Shown here: positions 53,893-63,495 of the stretch, piece by piece
How the letters are laid out: every line of letters starts with the position of its first letter
How positions within the stretch are numbered: the stretch's first letter is position 1
Assembly: GCF_900343025.1 (NCBI RefSeq)
Contig: NZ_OUND01000004.1
Location: 124,001-188,000, forward strand
Source: Arsenophonus endosymbiont of Aleurodicus floccissimus
GTDB taxonomy: Bacteria > Pseudomonadota > Gammaproteobacteria > Enterobacterales > Enterobacteriaceae
Length of the DNA stretch: 64,000 bases
Direction of reading: 5' to 3'
Notes under the pieces: generated by a model
Seen by the model: only the letters and a program-made list of their open reading frames with translations
What the model was told of the DNA's origin: nothing
The model's database searches: none
Made by a program: the position numbers and the translations under genes

Positions 53893-54221
53893 GTCACACA
53901 AATACACCGCACTCTGGTGCTAGCCACGGCAGTATGAAGACTTATTTAATTGGCTTTATACTCTCGGTCATTTTAACGGTCATCCCCTTTTGGATGGTAA
54001 TGAATAGTACTGCATCTCATGACACTATCTTATGGATCGTTGTTGGTACGGCAATTAGCCAGATTCTGGTACATCTTGTCTGTTTCTTACATATGAATAC
54101 CTCTTCAGATGACCGTTGGAATCTGGTTGCCTTCCTGTTCACAATGCTAATTATAGGCATTGTCGTTATTGGCTCGCTGTGGATAATGTATAACCTGAAC
54201 ATCAATATGATGCTCGACTAA
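53889..54221 (+). CDS. cyoD: CyoD, cytochrome bo3 ubiquinol oxidase subunit IV
   Basis: Intact, 110 residues (E. coli 109) from the ATG at 53889, which overlaps the cyoC stop as ATGA; the frame is open further upstream, inside cyoC, but that is coincidental. Three membrane helices: [40 protein letters not shown] and [20 protein letters not shown]. It supports assembly of the CuB site in subunit I. Confidence 0.96.
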   Translation: MSHTNTPHSGASHGSMKTYLIGFILSVILTVIPFWMVMNSTASHDTILWIVVGTAISQILVHLVCFLHMNTSSDDRWNLVAFLFTMLIIGIVVIGSLWIMYNLNINMMLD

Positions 54222-54236
54222 AGAGTTGTGGATCTA

Positions 54237-55121
54237 ATGAAGCAATATCTACAAGTGACCAAACCAGGCATTATTTTCGGTAATCTAATTTCTGTTATTG
54301 GCGGCTTTCTGCTCGCAGCTAAAGGTATAATAGATTACCCACTATTTATTGCCACATTACTCGGCGTATCTCTAGTTATCGCTTCTGGTTGTGTTTTTAA
54401 CAACTATATTGACCGAGATATCGACCGAATGATGGAGAGAACCAAAAATAGACCTTTAGCTAAAGGATTCATTGCGCCGAAATTTTGCCTAATTTATGCC
54501 ACCATATTGGGTATTGCTGGCATAGCTTTACTTTATATTGCCACCAATGCCTTAGCGGCACTACTGGCCGTTATCGGTTTTATCATATATATCGGTATTT
54601 ATAGTCTCTATATGAAACGTAAATCGGTTTATGGCACCCTGGTAGGCAGCTTATCCGGCGCTGCGCCGCCAGTTATTGGTTACTGTGCTGTTGCTGATCA
54701 ATTTGATATGGGAGCATTGATTCTGCTATTGATCTTTAGCTTATGGCAAATGCCACACTCTTATGCAATTGCTATTTTTCGTTTCAAAGATTATCAAACC
54801 GCCAATATTCCCGTATTACCAGTCATTAAAGGAATTTCGGTCGCCAAAACTCATATCTTTTTATATATCCTTGCTTTTATGGTAGCAACCATTATGCTGA
54901 CCATTAGTGGCTATACCGGCTACAAATATCTTATTATTGCCGCCGCGGTGAGTTTATGGTGGCTTGGTATTGCAATTTCTGGCTTTAAAAATCAGAATGA
55001 TGATCGTCTTTGGGCACGGAAACTGTTTATATTCTCTATCGTGGCAATTACTTCTCTCAGTGTCATGATGTCGATTGATCCAACTGTTACCGCTGAACAG
55101 ATTTTTGTCTATCTCAAATAA
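54237..55121 (+). CDS. cyoE: CyoE, protoheme IX farnesyltransferase (heme O synthase)
   Basis: Intact, 294 residues. It farnesylates heme B to heme O for the oxidase, in the inner membrane. The UbiA-family motifs [19 protein letters not shown] and [20 protein letters not shown] are complete. The ATG at 54237 is preferred since it aligns with the family start [10 protein letters not shown]; a GTG at 54228 is possible. It is the last gene of the operon, 15 bp after cyoD. It uses heme from HemH and farnesyl diphosphate from IspA, both encoded in this window. Confidence 0.96.
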   Translation: MKQYLQVTKPGIIFGNLISVIGGFLLAAKGIIDYPLFIATLLGVSLVIASGCVFNNYIDRDIDRMMERTKNRPLAKGFIAPKFCLIYATILGIAGIALLYIATNALAALLAVIGFIIYIGIYSLYMKRKSVYGTLVGSLSGAAPPVIGYCAVADQFDMGALILLLIFSLWQMPHSYAIAIFRFKDYQTANIPVLPVIKGISVAKTHIFLYILAFMVATIMLTISGYTGYKYLIIAAAVSLWWLGIAISGFKNQNDDRLWARKLFIFSIVAITSLSVMMSIDPTVTAEQIFVYLK

Positions 55122-55135
55122 TAATTTATCTTAAA

Positions 55136-55157
55136 TAGTGGCAGATAATTGCCACTA
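55136..55157 (+). terminator. hairpin after the cyo operon
   Basis: Perfect 8-bp stem TAGTGGCA / TGCCACTA with a 6-nt loop, 14 bp past the cyoE stop. The U-tract is weak. Confidence 0.65.
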
Positions 55158-55298
55158 CCTTCACGGTTAAAACATCCAATATGCGAATGAATTCCTCACT
55201 CTTTTATCCATATCTTGCTAATGCTTACTCGACAAATAGATTAACTAATCGATTAAACCATTTTACAATGTTCACTTGTGAAATTTCTGAGATAAACG

Positions 55299-56696
55299 AT
55301 GAATGATAGTAAAATGACGCCAATTGAATTAAAGGCAACTTGGGGGTTAGGGGCGGTATTCACATTACGTATGTTAGGCATGTTCATGGTATTACCCATC
55401 TTAGCCAGCTATGGACGTGAGCTAAAAGATGCCAACGAATTGTTACTTGGTCTGGCTATTGGCATTTATGGTATCAGTCAGGCTATCTGCCAAATCCCAT
55501 TTGGTTTAATGTCCGACCAATTTGGTCGTAAGCAATTAATTATCGCCGGCTTGCTCATATTTATTGCTGGTAGTGTGATTGCCGCGATGACAAATTCTAT
55601 TTGGGGTATCATTATCGGTCGCGCGTTACAAGGCGCAGGGGCTATTTCTGCTGCAATTATGGCGTTGCTGTCCGATCTAACTAGTGAACAAAATAGAACT
55701 AAAGCGATGGCTTTTATGGGAATAAGCTTTGGCATCACTTTTGCTATTGCACTCGTTCTCGGCCCAATTATTACCCATGCTATCGGCTTGCATGGCCTTT
55801 TTTGGGGGATAAGCTTACTTGCCTTGGGCGGGATATTAATAACTCGCTTTGCCGTACCAGATAGCCGATATCATAGCGTTAATCGCGAAACCCATTTTAT
55901 AAAAAATAGTGTACAAACAATCATTAATAATCGCCAACTAGTTAAACTTAATTTTGGCATATTTTGTTTACATACTCTGCTGATGGAAAATTTTGTTGCT
56001 TTACCGTTAGTGATGATCGATTCAGGTCTGGCAGCTAATCAACATTGGAAAATATATTTGCTAACTTTACTTATTGCTTTCATTACAGTGCTACCTTTTG
56101 TTATCTATGCTGAAAAGCAGCGTAGAATGAAACAAGTTTTTTTATTATGCATTAGCATCTTATTTATCTCTGAATTAACATTTTGTTTTTCGAATCAACA
56201 ATTTTGGTTAATCGTATTCGGTCTTCAGCTGTTTTTTATTGCATTTAATGTTATGGAGGCATTATTGCCTTCACTTATCAGTAAAGAAGCGCCTGCTGGA
56301 TATAAAGGAACCGCGATGGGTCTCTACTCAACCAATCAGTTTCTGGGCGTTGCTTTAGGTGGGATCTTAGGGGGATGGCTTTTTCAATTAAATGGTGCTT
56401 CCTTGGTCTTTATGGCCGGCCTGATACTTTGTACCTGTTGGTTTTTTATTAGCTTAAATATGCATCAACCTACTTATACCAGTAGCATTCGTTTAATTTT
56501 ACCCCAACAGATCAAAGATGTTAATTTACTACAAAGCCAATTAATGAATGAGCCCGGCGTGTGCGAAGTGATGTTCGATCTTAAAGCCTTTAGTGCCTAC
56601 ATTAAAATAGATAAAAAAATTATTAGTCGGCAACAGTTGGAAACTATTATTAATAACCAATCACACACTACCTGCTGTAGGATACAGCAGGGATGA
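55299..56696 (+). CDS. yajR: YajR, major facilitator superfamily transporter
   Basis: Intact, 465 residues (E. coli 454). Twelve membrane helices, with MFS motif A between helices 2 and 3 (GLMSDQFGRKQL), motif B-like GRALQGAGAISAAIMALLSD, and a C-terminal cytosolic YAM domain (about residues 395-460; ending CEVMFDLKAFSAYIKIDKK), which is ferredoxin-like in the E. coli structure. The substrate is unknown. It is 177 bp downstream of the cyo operon and convergent with yajQ, only 5 bp apart. That it is kept while other transporters in the window are lost is worth noting. Confidence 0.95.
   Translation: MNDSKMTPIELKATWGLGAVFTLRMLGMFMVLPILASYGRELKDANELLLGLAIGIYGISQAICQIPFGLMSDQFGRKQLIIAGLLIFIAGSVIAAMTNSIWGIIIGRALQGAGAISAAIMALLSDLTSEQNRTKAMAFMGISFGITFAIALVLGPIITHAIGLHGLFWGISLLALGGILITRFAVPDSRYHSVNRETHFIKNSVQTIINNRQLVKLNFGIFCLHTLLMENFVALPLVMIDSGLAANQHWKIYLLTLLIAFITVLPFVIYAEKQRRMKQVFLLCISILFISELTFCFSNQQFWLIVFGLQLFFIAFNVMEALLPSLISKEAPAGYKGTAMGLYSTNQFLGVALGGILGGWLFQLNGASLVFMAGLILCTCWFFISLNMHQPTYTSSIRLILPQQIKDVNLLQSQLMNEPGVCEVMFDLKAFSAYIKIDKKIISRQQLETIINNQSHTTCCRIQQG
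56671..56691 (+). terminator. possible terminator hairpin within the yajR 3' end
   Basis: Perfect 9-bp repeat CCTGCTGTA / TACAGCAGG with a 3-nt loop, covering the last codons of yajR. The two convergent genes have almost no spacer, so it might serve as a terminator, but no T-run is present. Confidence 0.4.
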
Positions 56697-56701
56697 TAAA
56701 T

Positions 56702-57193
56702 TTAGTCACGAAAATTAGTAAATTGAAAAGGTTGACCAAGTTCAGCCTCTCGCACTAGCGCTATCACAGATTGTAAATTATTCCGTGACTTACCGGTTAC
56801 TCGCACTTGTTCTCCCTGAATTTGAGCCTGAACCTTCAATTTACTGTCTTTAATTAGTTTAATGATCTTTTTTGCCATTACCGAATCAATGCCTTGCAGT
56901 AACGAAGCCTCGAGGCTATAAGTTCTACCACTATGAACAATATCGTCAGGTATATTCAAGACAGCACCATCTATTCCACGCTTAGCTAATTTCTCCCGTA
57001 AAATATCTACCAATTGGTTTACTTGAAAGTCGGACATGCTCGTTACTTTAATCGACTCATTCTTTTCATTGAGTTCAAAACTGGCTTCAACATTGCGAAA
57101 ATCCCAACGACTAGCCAATTCACGTTGCGCATTTTCAACGGCATTACTCACTTCATGCATGTCAATTTCAGAAACTATATCAAATGATGGCAT
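56702..57193 (-). CDS. yajQ: YajQ, UPF0234-family nucleotide-binding protein
   Basis: Intact, 163 residues, the E. coli length. Family marks: [40 protein letters not shown], the central segment [20 protein letters not shown], and the end [16 protein letters not shown]. Two ferredoxin-like subdomains. A Xanthomonas homologue has been reported to bind cyclic di-GMP. An AAGGAGG ribosome site lies 9 nt before the ATG. In E. coli panE follows on the other strand; here only a short relic of it remains. Confidence 0.95.
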   Translation of the reverse strand: MPSFDIVSEIDMHEVSNAVENAQRELASRWDFRNVEASFELNEKNESIKVTSMSDFQVNQLVDILREKLAKRGIDGAVLNIPDDIVHSGRTYSLEASLLQGIDSVMAKKIIKLIKDSKLKVQAQIQGEQVRVTGKSRNNLQSVIALVREAELGQPFQFTNFRD

Positions 57194-57309
57194 ATTTCAT
57201 GACCTCCTTATTACTCATAAAATAGCATAATACTACTTTTTATTATCAGCAAAAGCTCTATACTTAACGTTAAATAAATTCCTCAAAAAGCATAATTGAT
57301 TCAGTCAGA

Positions 57310-57358
57310 TAAAAAACAATAGCGATCTTTGGTGCTGACGCTGTTAGTAAGTTATGGC
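57310..57358 (+). pseudogene. panE: short relic of panE (ketopantoate reductase) N-terminus
   Basis: In the spacer between yajQ and yajL, where panE lies in E. coli, one frame reads KTIAIFGADAVSKLWLTT before a stop. This fits the E. coli PanE start (KITVLGCGALGQLWLTALC), the Rossmann nucleotide-binding motif. The start codon is gone. The rest of the gene is deleted, leaving about 50 bp before yajL. The match is short, so the call is tentative. Confidence 0.5.
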
Positions 57359-57414
57359 TGACAACATGATTAATCCGATTATTTATCAATTAAATTAGAC
57401 CGAGAGAAACTCTA

Positions 57415-58010
57415 ATGTCACCAACTGTTCTCGTTTGCCGGGCGCATGGTAGCGAAGAAATAGAAGCCGTAACAGTGATTGATCTGTTAACTAGAGCCGA
57501 GATCCCAGTAAAAACTGCGAGTACCGCAGATAATGGCGAATTGGTATTAATTTGCTCACAAGGATTAAAAATTGTTACTGACACTCAGTTAGTCAGTATC
57601 ATTGAACAGGATTTTACTACTATTGTATTACCTGGTGGATTGAAAGGCGCGGAGGCGTTTCGTGATAATCCGCTGATCATTGAAAAAATTCGCCAATCCC
57701 ATCATCTGGGTAAAATCATTCATTGCCGCTCTTTTTGCCGTGCCAGCAATCGTACTAGAACACCATAATTTATTTCCAATCGGCAATATGACCGGTTATC
57801 CTACTTTACAAAGTAAAATTTCTAGTCACAAACGCGTTGATTGTCGTGTCTATTATGATGAACAGGTAAAACTACTCACTAGCCAAGGGCCTGCCCACAG
57901 CTATTGACTTTTCACTTAAACTTATCGAGGCTATTAATTGGCAAAAAAAGGCAGTAGAAGTTGCTTCACAGCTTGTCTTGCCGCCTGGTATTTACAACTA
58001 TGCAAACTAA
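57415..58010 (+). pseudogene. yajL: yajL (thiJ), DJ-1/PfpI-family protein, two frameshifts and loss of the catalytic Cys
   Basis: Intact YajL (196 aa in E. coli) is a DJ-1-like chaperone/deglycase. The first 99 or so codons match (VLVCRAHGSEEIEAVTVIDL, TIVLPGGLKGAEAFRDNPL). Near 57715 the frame shifts. In the next frame IAALFAVPAIVLEHHNLFPI corresponds to the E. coli AAICAAPATVL, so the nucleophile Cys106 is now Phe. A second shift near 57895 comes after LTSQGP; the end VASQLVLPPGIYNYAN lies in a third frame. The first 57 bp hold a good start with GAGAG at 7 nt. Confidence 0.9.
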
Positions 58011-58084
58011 CGGTGATATAGCAAATTGTGTATATTTACTTGAAACTCGCCTATCCTTGAGACGAAAAAGTCAATGGGTTACCA

Positions 58085-59533
58085 TTAAGGCCGATACACT
58101 TTTACATTTTTAAAACCTTGTTCATGTAAATAAAGTGCCTGTAAGCGGCTCATAACACCGCGCTCACAATAGAGCAAATAGGGGTTTTCTTGCGGTAACT
58201 CACCAAATTGGTTATTTAGCTTATAAAATGGTAGTAACCTTACTTTAACACCTTCAAGCTTGAGTGGGCGCGCTTCCTGTTCATCAGGGGAACGAATATC
58301 CAGCACAATATCATCACCTGAAAATGTAGTGACAATTTCCACTTCTGGCGTTTTATCTTCGCTATCATTCATTATCTGACGAATATCAATATTTTGTGCT
58401 GTACTAACAACATAATCAAGTAGAGAAAAATCAAAATTAGTTTCCTGTGCTTCAATTTTTGCTTTTACTGCTTTCACGGTTGGTTTTTTCGAAATCACGC
58501 CACAAAATTCAGGCATAATACGGGCAAAATCTGCCGTTCCTATCTCACGAGCAAGGTTAATAATATTTTCTTTATCATGTGAAATTAATGGCCGTAAAAT
58601 TAATGTATCGGTAACATTATCAATTACACGTAGATTGGTTAATGTCTGGCTAGAAACCTGTCCTAACGCTTCTCCGGTTACTAAAGCCTGAACCCCATAA
58701 CGTTCTGCTATTATAGATGAGGCGCGAACCATCATCCTTTTCAATACCACGCCCATCTGGCCATCATCAATCTTTTCAAGAATTTCGCTTATAATCGGAG
58801 CAAAATCTATCGCGACAAAACGTACTTTATGTGAACGACCAAAACGATGCCAAAGATGGTAAGCAACCTGCTTGACACCAATCTCATGACTGGCACCACC
58901 CAGATTAAAAAAGCAATAATGAACTCGGCAACCACGCCGCATTAGCATGTAGCTAGACACACCTGAATCAACGCCACCCGATATCAACGACAAAACATCT
59001 TCTTGAGTACCGATAGGAAAACCACCAATCCCTTGAATACGGGATTTAACAAGCATGACTTTATCCTTTTCAATTTCAAGATTGATGGTGATATCAGGCT
59101 GATTGAGTTTTACCTTAGCTGACGAAATATGTTGATTTAATCCCCCACCAACATAACGTTCTACTTCAATTGAAGTAAAGTCGTGCTGACCACGACGCTT
59201 AACGCGTACACAAAAAGTTTTATTGGTTAGCAATTCAGCATAAATTTCATAAGCTAACTCAAAAATATGATGGAGATCGTGGAATTGATATTCTTCAACT
59301 AACAGAATATGATGGATGCCAGGAATTCTGGTTAAGGCATCGCAAATTTCATCATGATATGTGTTTTTTTTGGTGCGAACTTTGATATTATCCCAATGGC
59401 GAATAACGGTTATTTCCGCATCTAACACCTTCAATATATTAAAAATATTGCTAGCCAAGATCTTAATAAAGCGCAAGCGCACTGATTGGCTTTTAATGGT
59501 AATTTCAGGAAATAGTTTAATAATAAACTTCAT
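58085..59533 (-). CDS. thiI: ThiI, tRNA 4-thiouridine / thiazole sulfurtransferase
   Basis: Intact, 482 residues, the E. coli length. ThiI adenylates tRNA U8 and transfers sulfur from IscS, making s4U8, and supplies sulfur for thiazole. The ferredoxin-like and THUMP domains ([20 protein letters not shown]) come first, then the PP-loop [13 protein letters not shown] and the C-terminal rhodanese domain, with the persulfide Cys in [19 protein letters not shown]. It is divergent from xseB. Confidence 0.97.
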   Translation of the reverse strand: MKFIIKLFPEITIKSQSVRLRFIKILASNIFNILKVLDAEITVIRHWDNIKVRTKKNTYHDEICDALTRIPGIHHILLVEEYQFHDLHHIFELAYEIYAELLTNKTFCVRVKRRGQHDFTSIEVERYVGGGLNQHISSAKVKLNQPDITINLEIEKDKVMLVKSRIQGIGGFPIGTQEDVLSLISGGVDSGVSSYMLMRRGCRVHYCFFNLGGASHEIGVKQVAYHLWHRFGRSHKVRFVAIDFAPIISEILEKIDDGQMGVVLKRMMVRASSIIAERYGVQALVTGEALGQVSSQTLTNLRVIDNVTDTLILRPLISHDKENIINLAREIGTADFARIMPEFCGVISKKPTVKAVKAKIEAQETNFDFSLLDYVVSTAQNIDIRQIMNDSEDKTPEVEIVTTFSGDDIVLDIRSPDEQEARPLKLEGVKVRLLPFYKLNNQFGELPQENPYLLYCERGVMSRLQALYLHEQGFKNVKVYRP

Positions 59534-59744
59534 AATTTTGTATAAAAGTCGGTTTTTATTTTTACGAATAAACGCATATTATGCATATTTATTAGCAGAG
59601 CATTTGATTTTAAGACGAGAAGTATATCACTATATTGCTGTTCGTCGCTAAAAATCACAAAAAGAATAAATTGTCTGCATAAATGTAGTAAAATAAATCG
59701 CCTGACGCGCATATTCACCTGATATTAAGGCAAGTAAAACGATT

Positions 59745-59998
59745 ATGGCTAAAAAGAAAATATCTGATAGACAAGATCCGCTATCTTTTGAAACTTCTTT
59801 GACAAAGTTAGAGCAGATAGTCACACGCTTGGAATCAGGCGAACTTCCGCTGGAAAAAGCATTAAGTGAATTTGAACAAGGGATCCAATTAGCCAGACAA
59901 ACCAGAAAGCGTTGCAACAGGCAGAACAATGCGTCAAAATTTTGTTACAAGCCGATGACCATGCACCACTAGACAACTTTACGCCGGAAGATAAATAA
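59745..59998 (+). pseudogene. xseB: xseB, exonuclease VII small subunit, -1 frameshift
   Basis: The start [20 protein letters not shown] followed by [20 protein letters not shown] matches XseB (80 aa in E. coli). Near 59898 one A is missing in CAAACCAG: restoring CAAAACCAG gives [18 protein letters not shown] and ends FTPEDK at 59998, 3 bp before ispA. In the literal frame 75 residues are made, of which the last 22 are unrelated. The small subunit binds several-fold to XseA and is needed for activity. One lost A in a short run is a marginal lesion; the rest is very close to the family. Confidence 0.85.
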
Positions 59999-60001
59999 AT
60001 C

Positions 60002-60922
60002 ATGTCTGAAATAGTGACACTTTCTTTTGCGGATCAACACCAATGGGTACAAGATCGCGTCAATAAAACACTACTAAAACAATTCAAGAGCCTACCGGTT
60101 AATCAAAGTCAACTGGTCACGGCGATGAAATATGGCACATTACTTGGTGGAAAGCGACTAAGACCTTTTTTAGTTTATGCTATAGGTGATATGTTAAATG
60201 TTGCCGTGGAAAACTTGGATGTACCTGCTGTGGCCGTTGAATGTATTCATGCTTATTCATTAATCCACGATGATTTACCCGCAATGGATAACGATAATTT
60301 ACGTCGTGGCCAACCTACCTGCCATATTTCCTTCGGTGAAGCTCATGCCATTTTGGCTGGGGATGCCCTGCAAACACTTGCCTTTGACATCTTATCTCGT
60401 TCCGCTATGCCTGATATTAGTGATACTAATCGGCTGGCAATGATAGCTGAGCTGGCTACTGCTAGTGGAGCAGCCGGCATGTGTGGTGGTCAAGCGCTCG
60501 ATATGGAATCAGAAGGTCAACAAATTGATATAGCGACCTTAGAATCTATTCATCATCATAAAACCGGCGCTTTAATTCGTGCTGCCATCAGAATGAGTGC
60601 ATTTTCGGCTGGCAGCCAAAACTACAAATTACTACCATTATTAGATAATTATGCTAATGCGATTGGACTGCTATTCCAAGTCCATGATGACATTCTTGAT
60701 GTTACTGGTGATACAGACACTTTAGGTAAAAATCAGGGATCTGATGAAAAACATAAAAAAAGCACCTATCCATCATTAATCGGTGTTGAACAAGCACAAA
60801 AAAAAGCAAACAATTTATCTAAACAAGCACTGGATGCGCTTTATATGTTAGAACAACAGTATGGATTAAATACGGAAACACTACAAAATTTAACACACTT
60901 TATTATCGAACGAAAAAGCTAA
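60002..60922 (+). CDS. ispA: IspA, farnesyl diphosphate synthase
   Basis: Intact, 306 residues (E. coli 299). It condenses IPP with DMAPP and GPP to farnesyl diphosphate, needed for undecaprenyl phosphate, ubiquinone and heme O. The first aspartate-rich motif is DDLPAMDND, the second DDILDVTGD. GGKRLRPFLVYA and GGQALDMESEGQ are further family segments. It lies 3 bp after xseB and 115 bp before dxs, in the conserved order xseB-ispA-dxs. Confidence 0.97.
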   Translation: MSEIVTLSFADQHQWVQDRVNKTLLKQFKSLPVNQSQLVTAMKYGTLLGGKRLRPFLVYAIGDMLNVAVENLDVPAVAVECIHAYSLIHDDLPAMDNDNLRRGQPTCHISFGEAHAILAGDALQTLAFDILSRSAMPDISDTNRLAMIAELATASGAAGMCGGQALDMESEGQQIDIATLESIHHHKTGALIRAAIRMSAFSAGSQNYKLLPLLDNYANAIGLLFQVHDDILDVTGDTDTLGKNQGSDEKHKKSTYPSLIGVEQAQKKANNLSKQALDALYMLEQQYGLNTETLQNLTHFIIERKS

Positions 60923-61037
60923 TTTTCTTGATTAAGAAACAGAATATTTTACCAGTAATAAAAATTCAAAATAATATTTTGGCGGCCTACTACAGCGTCA
61001 TGGGTATAAACAAAAAACAATTACTTAATGGGCAGAC

Positions 61038-62903
61038 ATGAGCATTGATATCACTTCCTATCCAACTTTAGCATTAATAGAAACGCCGGAAGAATTGCGA
61101 CTTTTACCAAAAGAAAGTCTGATCAAATTATGCGAAGAATTGCGACAATTTTTATTAAATAGTGTTAGCCGTTCCAGTGGACATTTTGCTTCCGGATTAG
61201 GAGCCATTGAACTCACTGTCGCTTTACACTATGTCTATAAAACCCCATTTGATAATCTTATCTGGGATGTCGGCCACCAGGCATATCCACATAAGATCTT
61301 AACTGGCCGCCGCGACCGCATTGATACCATACGACAAAAAAATGGTTTACATCCTTTTCCCTGGCGATCAGAAAGTGAATATGACATTCTCAGTGTCGGT
61401 CATTCATCGACTTCTATCAGTGCTGGACTTGGCATGGCGGTAGCTGCTGAATATGAAAATAAGGATCGTAAAACGGTTTGTGTTATTGGTGATGGCGCCA
61501 TTACCGCAGGTATGGCTTTTGAAGCAATGAACCATGCTGGTGACATTCATAAAGATATGTTAGTGATCCTCAATGATAATGAAATGTCAATTTCAGAAAA
61601 CGTTGGGGCGTTAAATCATCATTTAGCGCAACTGCTATCAGGCAATCTATATACTAGTTTACGTGAAGGGGGGAAAAAGGTATTTTCCAATATTCCTTCA
61701 ATCAAAGAATTGTTAAAGAAAACCGAAGAGCACCTTAAAGGCATGGTGATCCCTAGTACTATGTTCGAAGAACTGGGCTTTAACTACATTGGTCCCATTG
61801 ACGGCCATGATGTACTCACATTAGTACAAACATTAAAAAACATGCGTGAGTTAAAAGGCCCACAGTTTTTACATATCATGACCAAAAAAGGCAAGGGGTA
61901 TGAGCCCGCCGAAAAAGATCCTATCAGCTGGCATGCGGTGCCTATATTTGATCCAGCAACTTTTAGCCTTCCAAAAAACAATAATAGCCAATTAACATTT
62001 TCACAAGTTTTTGGCGATTGGTTATGCCAAGAAGCAGCCGATGATCCTAAACTGATGGCTATCACACCAGCCATGCGAGAAGGATCGGGAATGGTTGAAT
62101 TTTCCAAAACCTATCCCAAACAATATTTTGATGTTGCTATTGCAGAACAACACGCTGTGACTTTTGCTGCTGGCCTTGCCATTGGAGATTATAAACCTGT
62201 CGTTGCTATTTATTCTACTTTTTTACAACGCGCCTATGATCAAGTGATCCATGATGTAGCCATTCAAAAATTACCTATCCTGTTTGCTATAGATAGAGCA
62301 GGCATTGTTGGTGCCGACGGACAAACCCATCAAGGTGCTTTCGATCTATCGTTTTTACGTTGTCTACCTGATATGATCATTCTGTCGCCCAGTGATGAAA
62401 ACGAATGCCGGCAAATGCTACATACGGGTTATCACTATCAGGATGGCCCAGTTGCGGTTCGTTATCCAAGAGGAACAGGCTCTGGCGCCACTCTACAACC
62501 TTTAGCAAAAATTCCAATCGGTAAAGGAATAATTCGCCGACATGGAAAAAAAATTGCCATCCTAAATTTTGGCACATTACTTAGTGAAGCGATGAAAGCC
62601 GCAGAATTACTTAATGCCACCGTGGTCGATATGCGGTTTGTAAAACCGTTGGACGAAACATTGATATTGGAAATAGCTCACAACCATAAGCTACTAGTCA
62701 CATTAGAAGAAAATGCAATTATGGGGGGAGCCGGTAGCGGCGTTAATGAATTTTTATTAAAAGCCCATAACATTATGCCTATCATTAACCTCGGCTTGCC
62801 TGATCGCTATATCGCACAAGGAAATCAAACAGAAATTCAGGCTGAATTAGGGCTTAATGCGGAAGGAATTGTAAAATCAATTAACAACTATTACGCCAAA
62901 TAA
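61038..62903 (+). CDS. dxs: Dxs, 1-deoxy-D-xylulose-5-phosphate synthase
   Basis: Intact, 621 residues (E. coli 620). It makes DXP from pyruvate and glyceraldehyde 3-phosphate, the first step of the MEP isoprenoid path and a precursor for thiamine and pyridoxal. The thiamine-diphosphate motif [18 protein letters not shown] ... NDNEM is at about residues 153-185, the catalytic Glu in [16 protein letters not shown] at about 370, and [20 protein letters not shown] is the conserved pyrimidine-domain loop. HxxH-type [11 protein letters not shown] is present. A GGGCAG ribosome site is close to the ATG. Confidence 0.97.
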   Translation: MSIDITSYPTLALIETPEELRLLPKESLIKLCEELRQFLLNSVSRSSGHFASGLGAIELTVALHYVYKTPFDNLIWDVGHQAYPHKILTGRRDRIDTIRQKNGLHPFPWRSESEYDILSVGHSSTSISAGLGMAVAAEYENKDRKTVCVIGDGAITAGMAFEAMNHAGDIHKDMLVILNDNEMSISENVGALNHHLAQLLSGNLYTSLREGGKKVFSNIPSIKELLKKTEEHLKGMVIPSTMFEELGFNYIGPIDGHDVLTLVQTLKNMRELKGPQFLHIMTKKGKGYEPAEKDPISWHAVPIFDPATFSLPKNNNSQLTFSQVFGDWLCQEAADDPKLMAITPAMREGSGMVEFSKTYPKQYFDVAIAEQHAVTFAAGLAIGDYKPVVAIYSTFLQRAYDQVIHDVAIQKLPILFAIDRAGIVGADGQTHQGAFDLSFLRCLPDMIILSPSDENECRQMLHTGYHYQDGPVAVRYPRGTGSGATLQPLAKIPIGKGIIRRHGKKIAILNFGTLLSEAMKAAELLNATVVDMRFVKPLDETLILEIAHNHKLLVTLEENAIMGGAGSGVNEFLLKAHNIMPIINLGLPDRYIAQGNQTEIQAELGLNAEGIVKSINNYYAK

Positions 62904-62919
62904 ATTAATAAATATATTT

Positions 62920-62959
62920 AAAATCAAAAGCATCGGTTTACCAAGCACTTTTGATTTTT
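62920..62959 (+). terminator. dxs terminator
   Basis: 11-bp stem AAAATCAAAAG / CTTTTGATTTT around a 17-nt loop, followed by T, just past the dxs stop and before convergent pgpA. Confidence 0.75.
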
Positions 62960-62976
62960 AGTATAACTCACTTACA

Positions 62977-63495
62977 TTATAAAACGGGTAACCAGTGTGC
63001 AAGCGCAGCCAAGATAACCATAGCAAAAATAGCCGCGATAATATCATCTAGCATAATACCTAGCCCGCAACCTACTTGCCGATCAAACCAACCTATAGGC
63101 CAAGGTTTTAGCATATCAAAAAAGCGGAAAAGCACAAACGCTATCAATACCCATTGCCAACTAACTAACGGTATCACCATCAGGGTCATCCACATGCCAA
63201 TAAATTCATCCCACACAATACTACCGTGGTCGTAAACTTGTATATCATCGGATGTCCGGTGACAAATAACAATACCAACAACAAAACCAAATAAAATAAT
63301 AAACCAACATAACAAAACGGGTAATAACCAATACATCAGTAGCCAAAATGGAATAGCAGCTAACGATCCCATGGTTCCAGGAATGATGGGTGATAAACCA
63401 CTACCGAATCCGGTTGCCAATAGATGCCAGTGATTTGATAGCTTTAAACGAGATTTTGCATCAATCATAGCAAGCTTCCACAATAAAATGATCAA
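62977..63495 (-). CDS. pgpA: PgpA, phosphatidylglycerophosphatase A
   Basis: Intact, 172 residues, the E. coli length. It removes phosphate from PGP to give phosphatidylglycerol in the inner membrane. Family marks: [20 protein letters not shown], then [20 protein letters not shown] with the metal-binding Asp/Glu residues, [19 protein letters not shown] and [10 protein letters not shown]. Three to four membrane helices. It overlaps thiL by 35 bp; an ATG at 63468 with GGAAG before it is a possible shorter start. yajO, present near here in E. coli, is absent. Confidence 0.94.
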   Translation of the reverse strand: MIILLWKLAMIDAKSRLKLSNHWHLLATGFGSGLSPIIPGTMGSLAAIPFWLLMYWLLPVLLCWFIILFGFVVGIVICHRTSDDIQVYDHGSIVWDEFIGMWMTLMVIPLVSWQWVLIAFVLFRFFDMLKPWPIGWFDRQVGCGLGIMLDDIIAAIFAMVILAALAHWLPVL

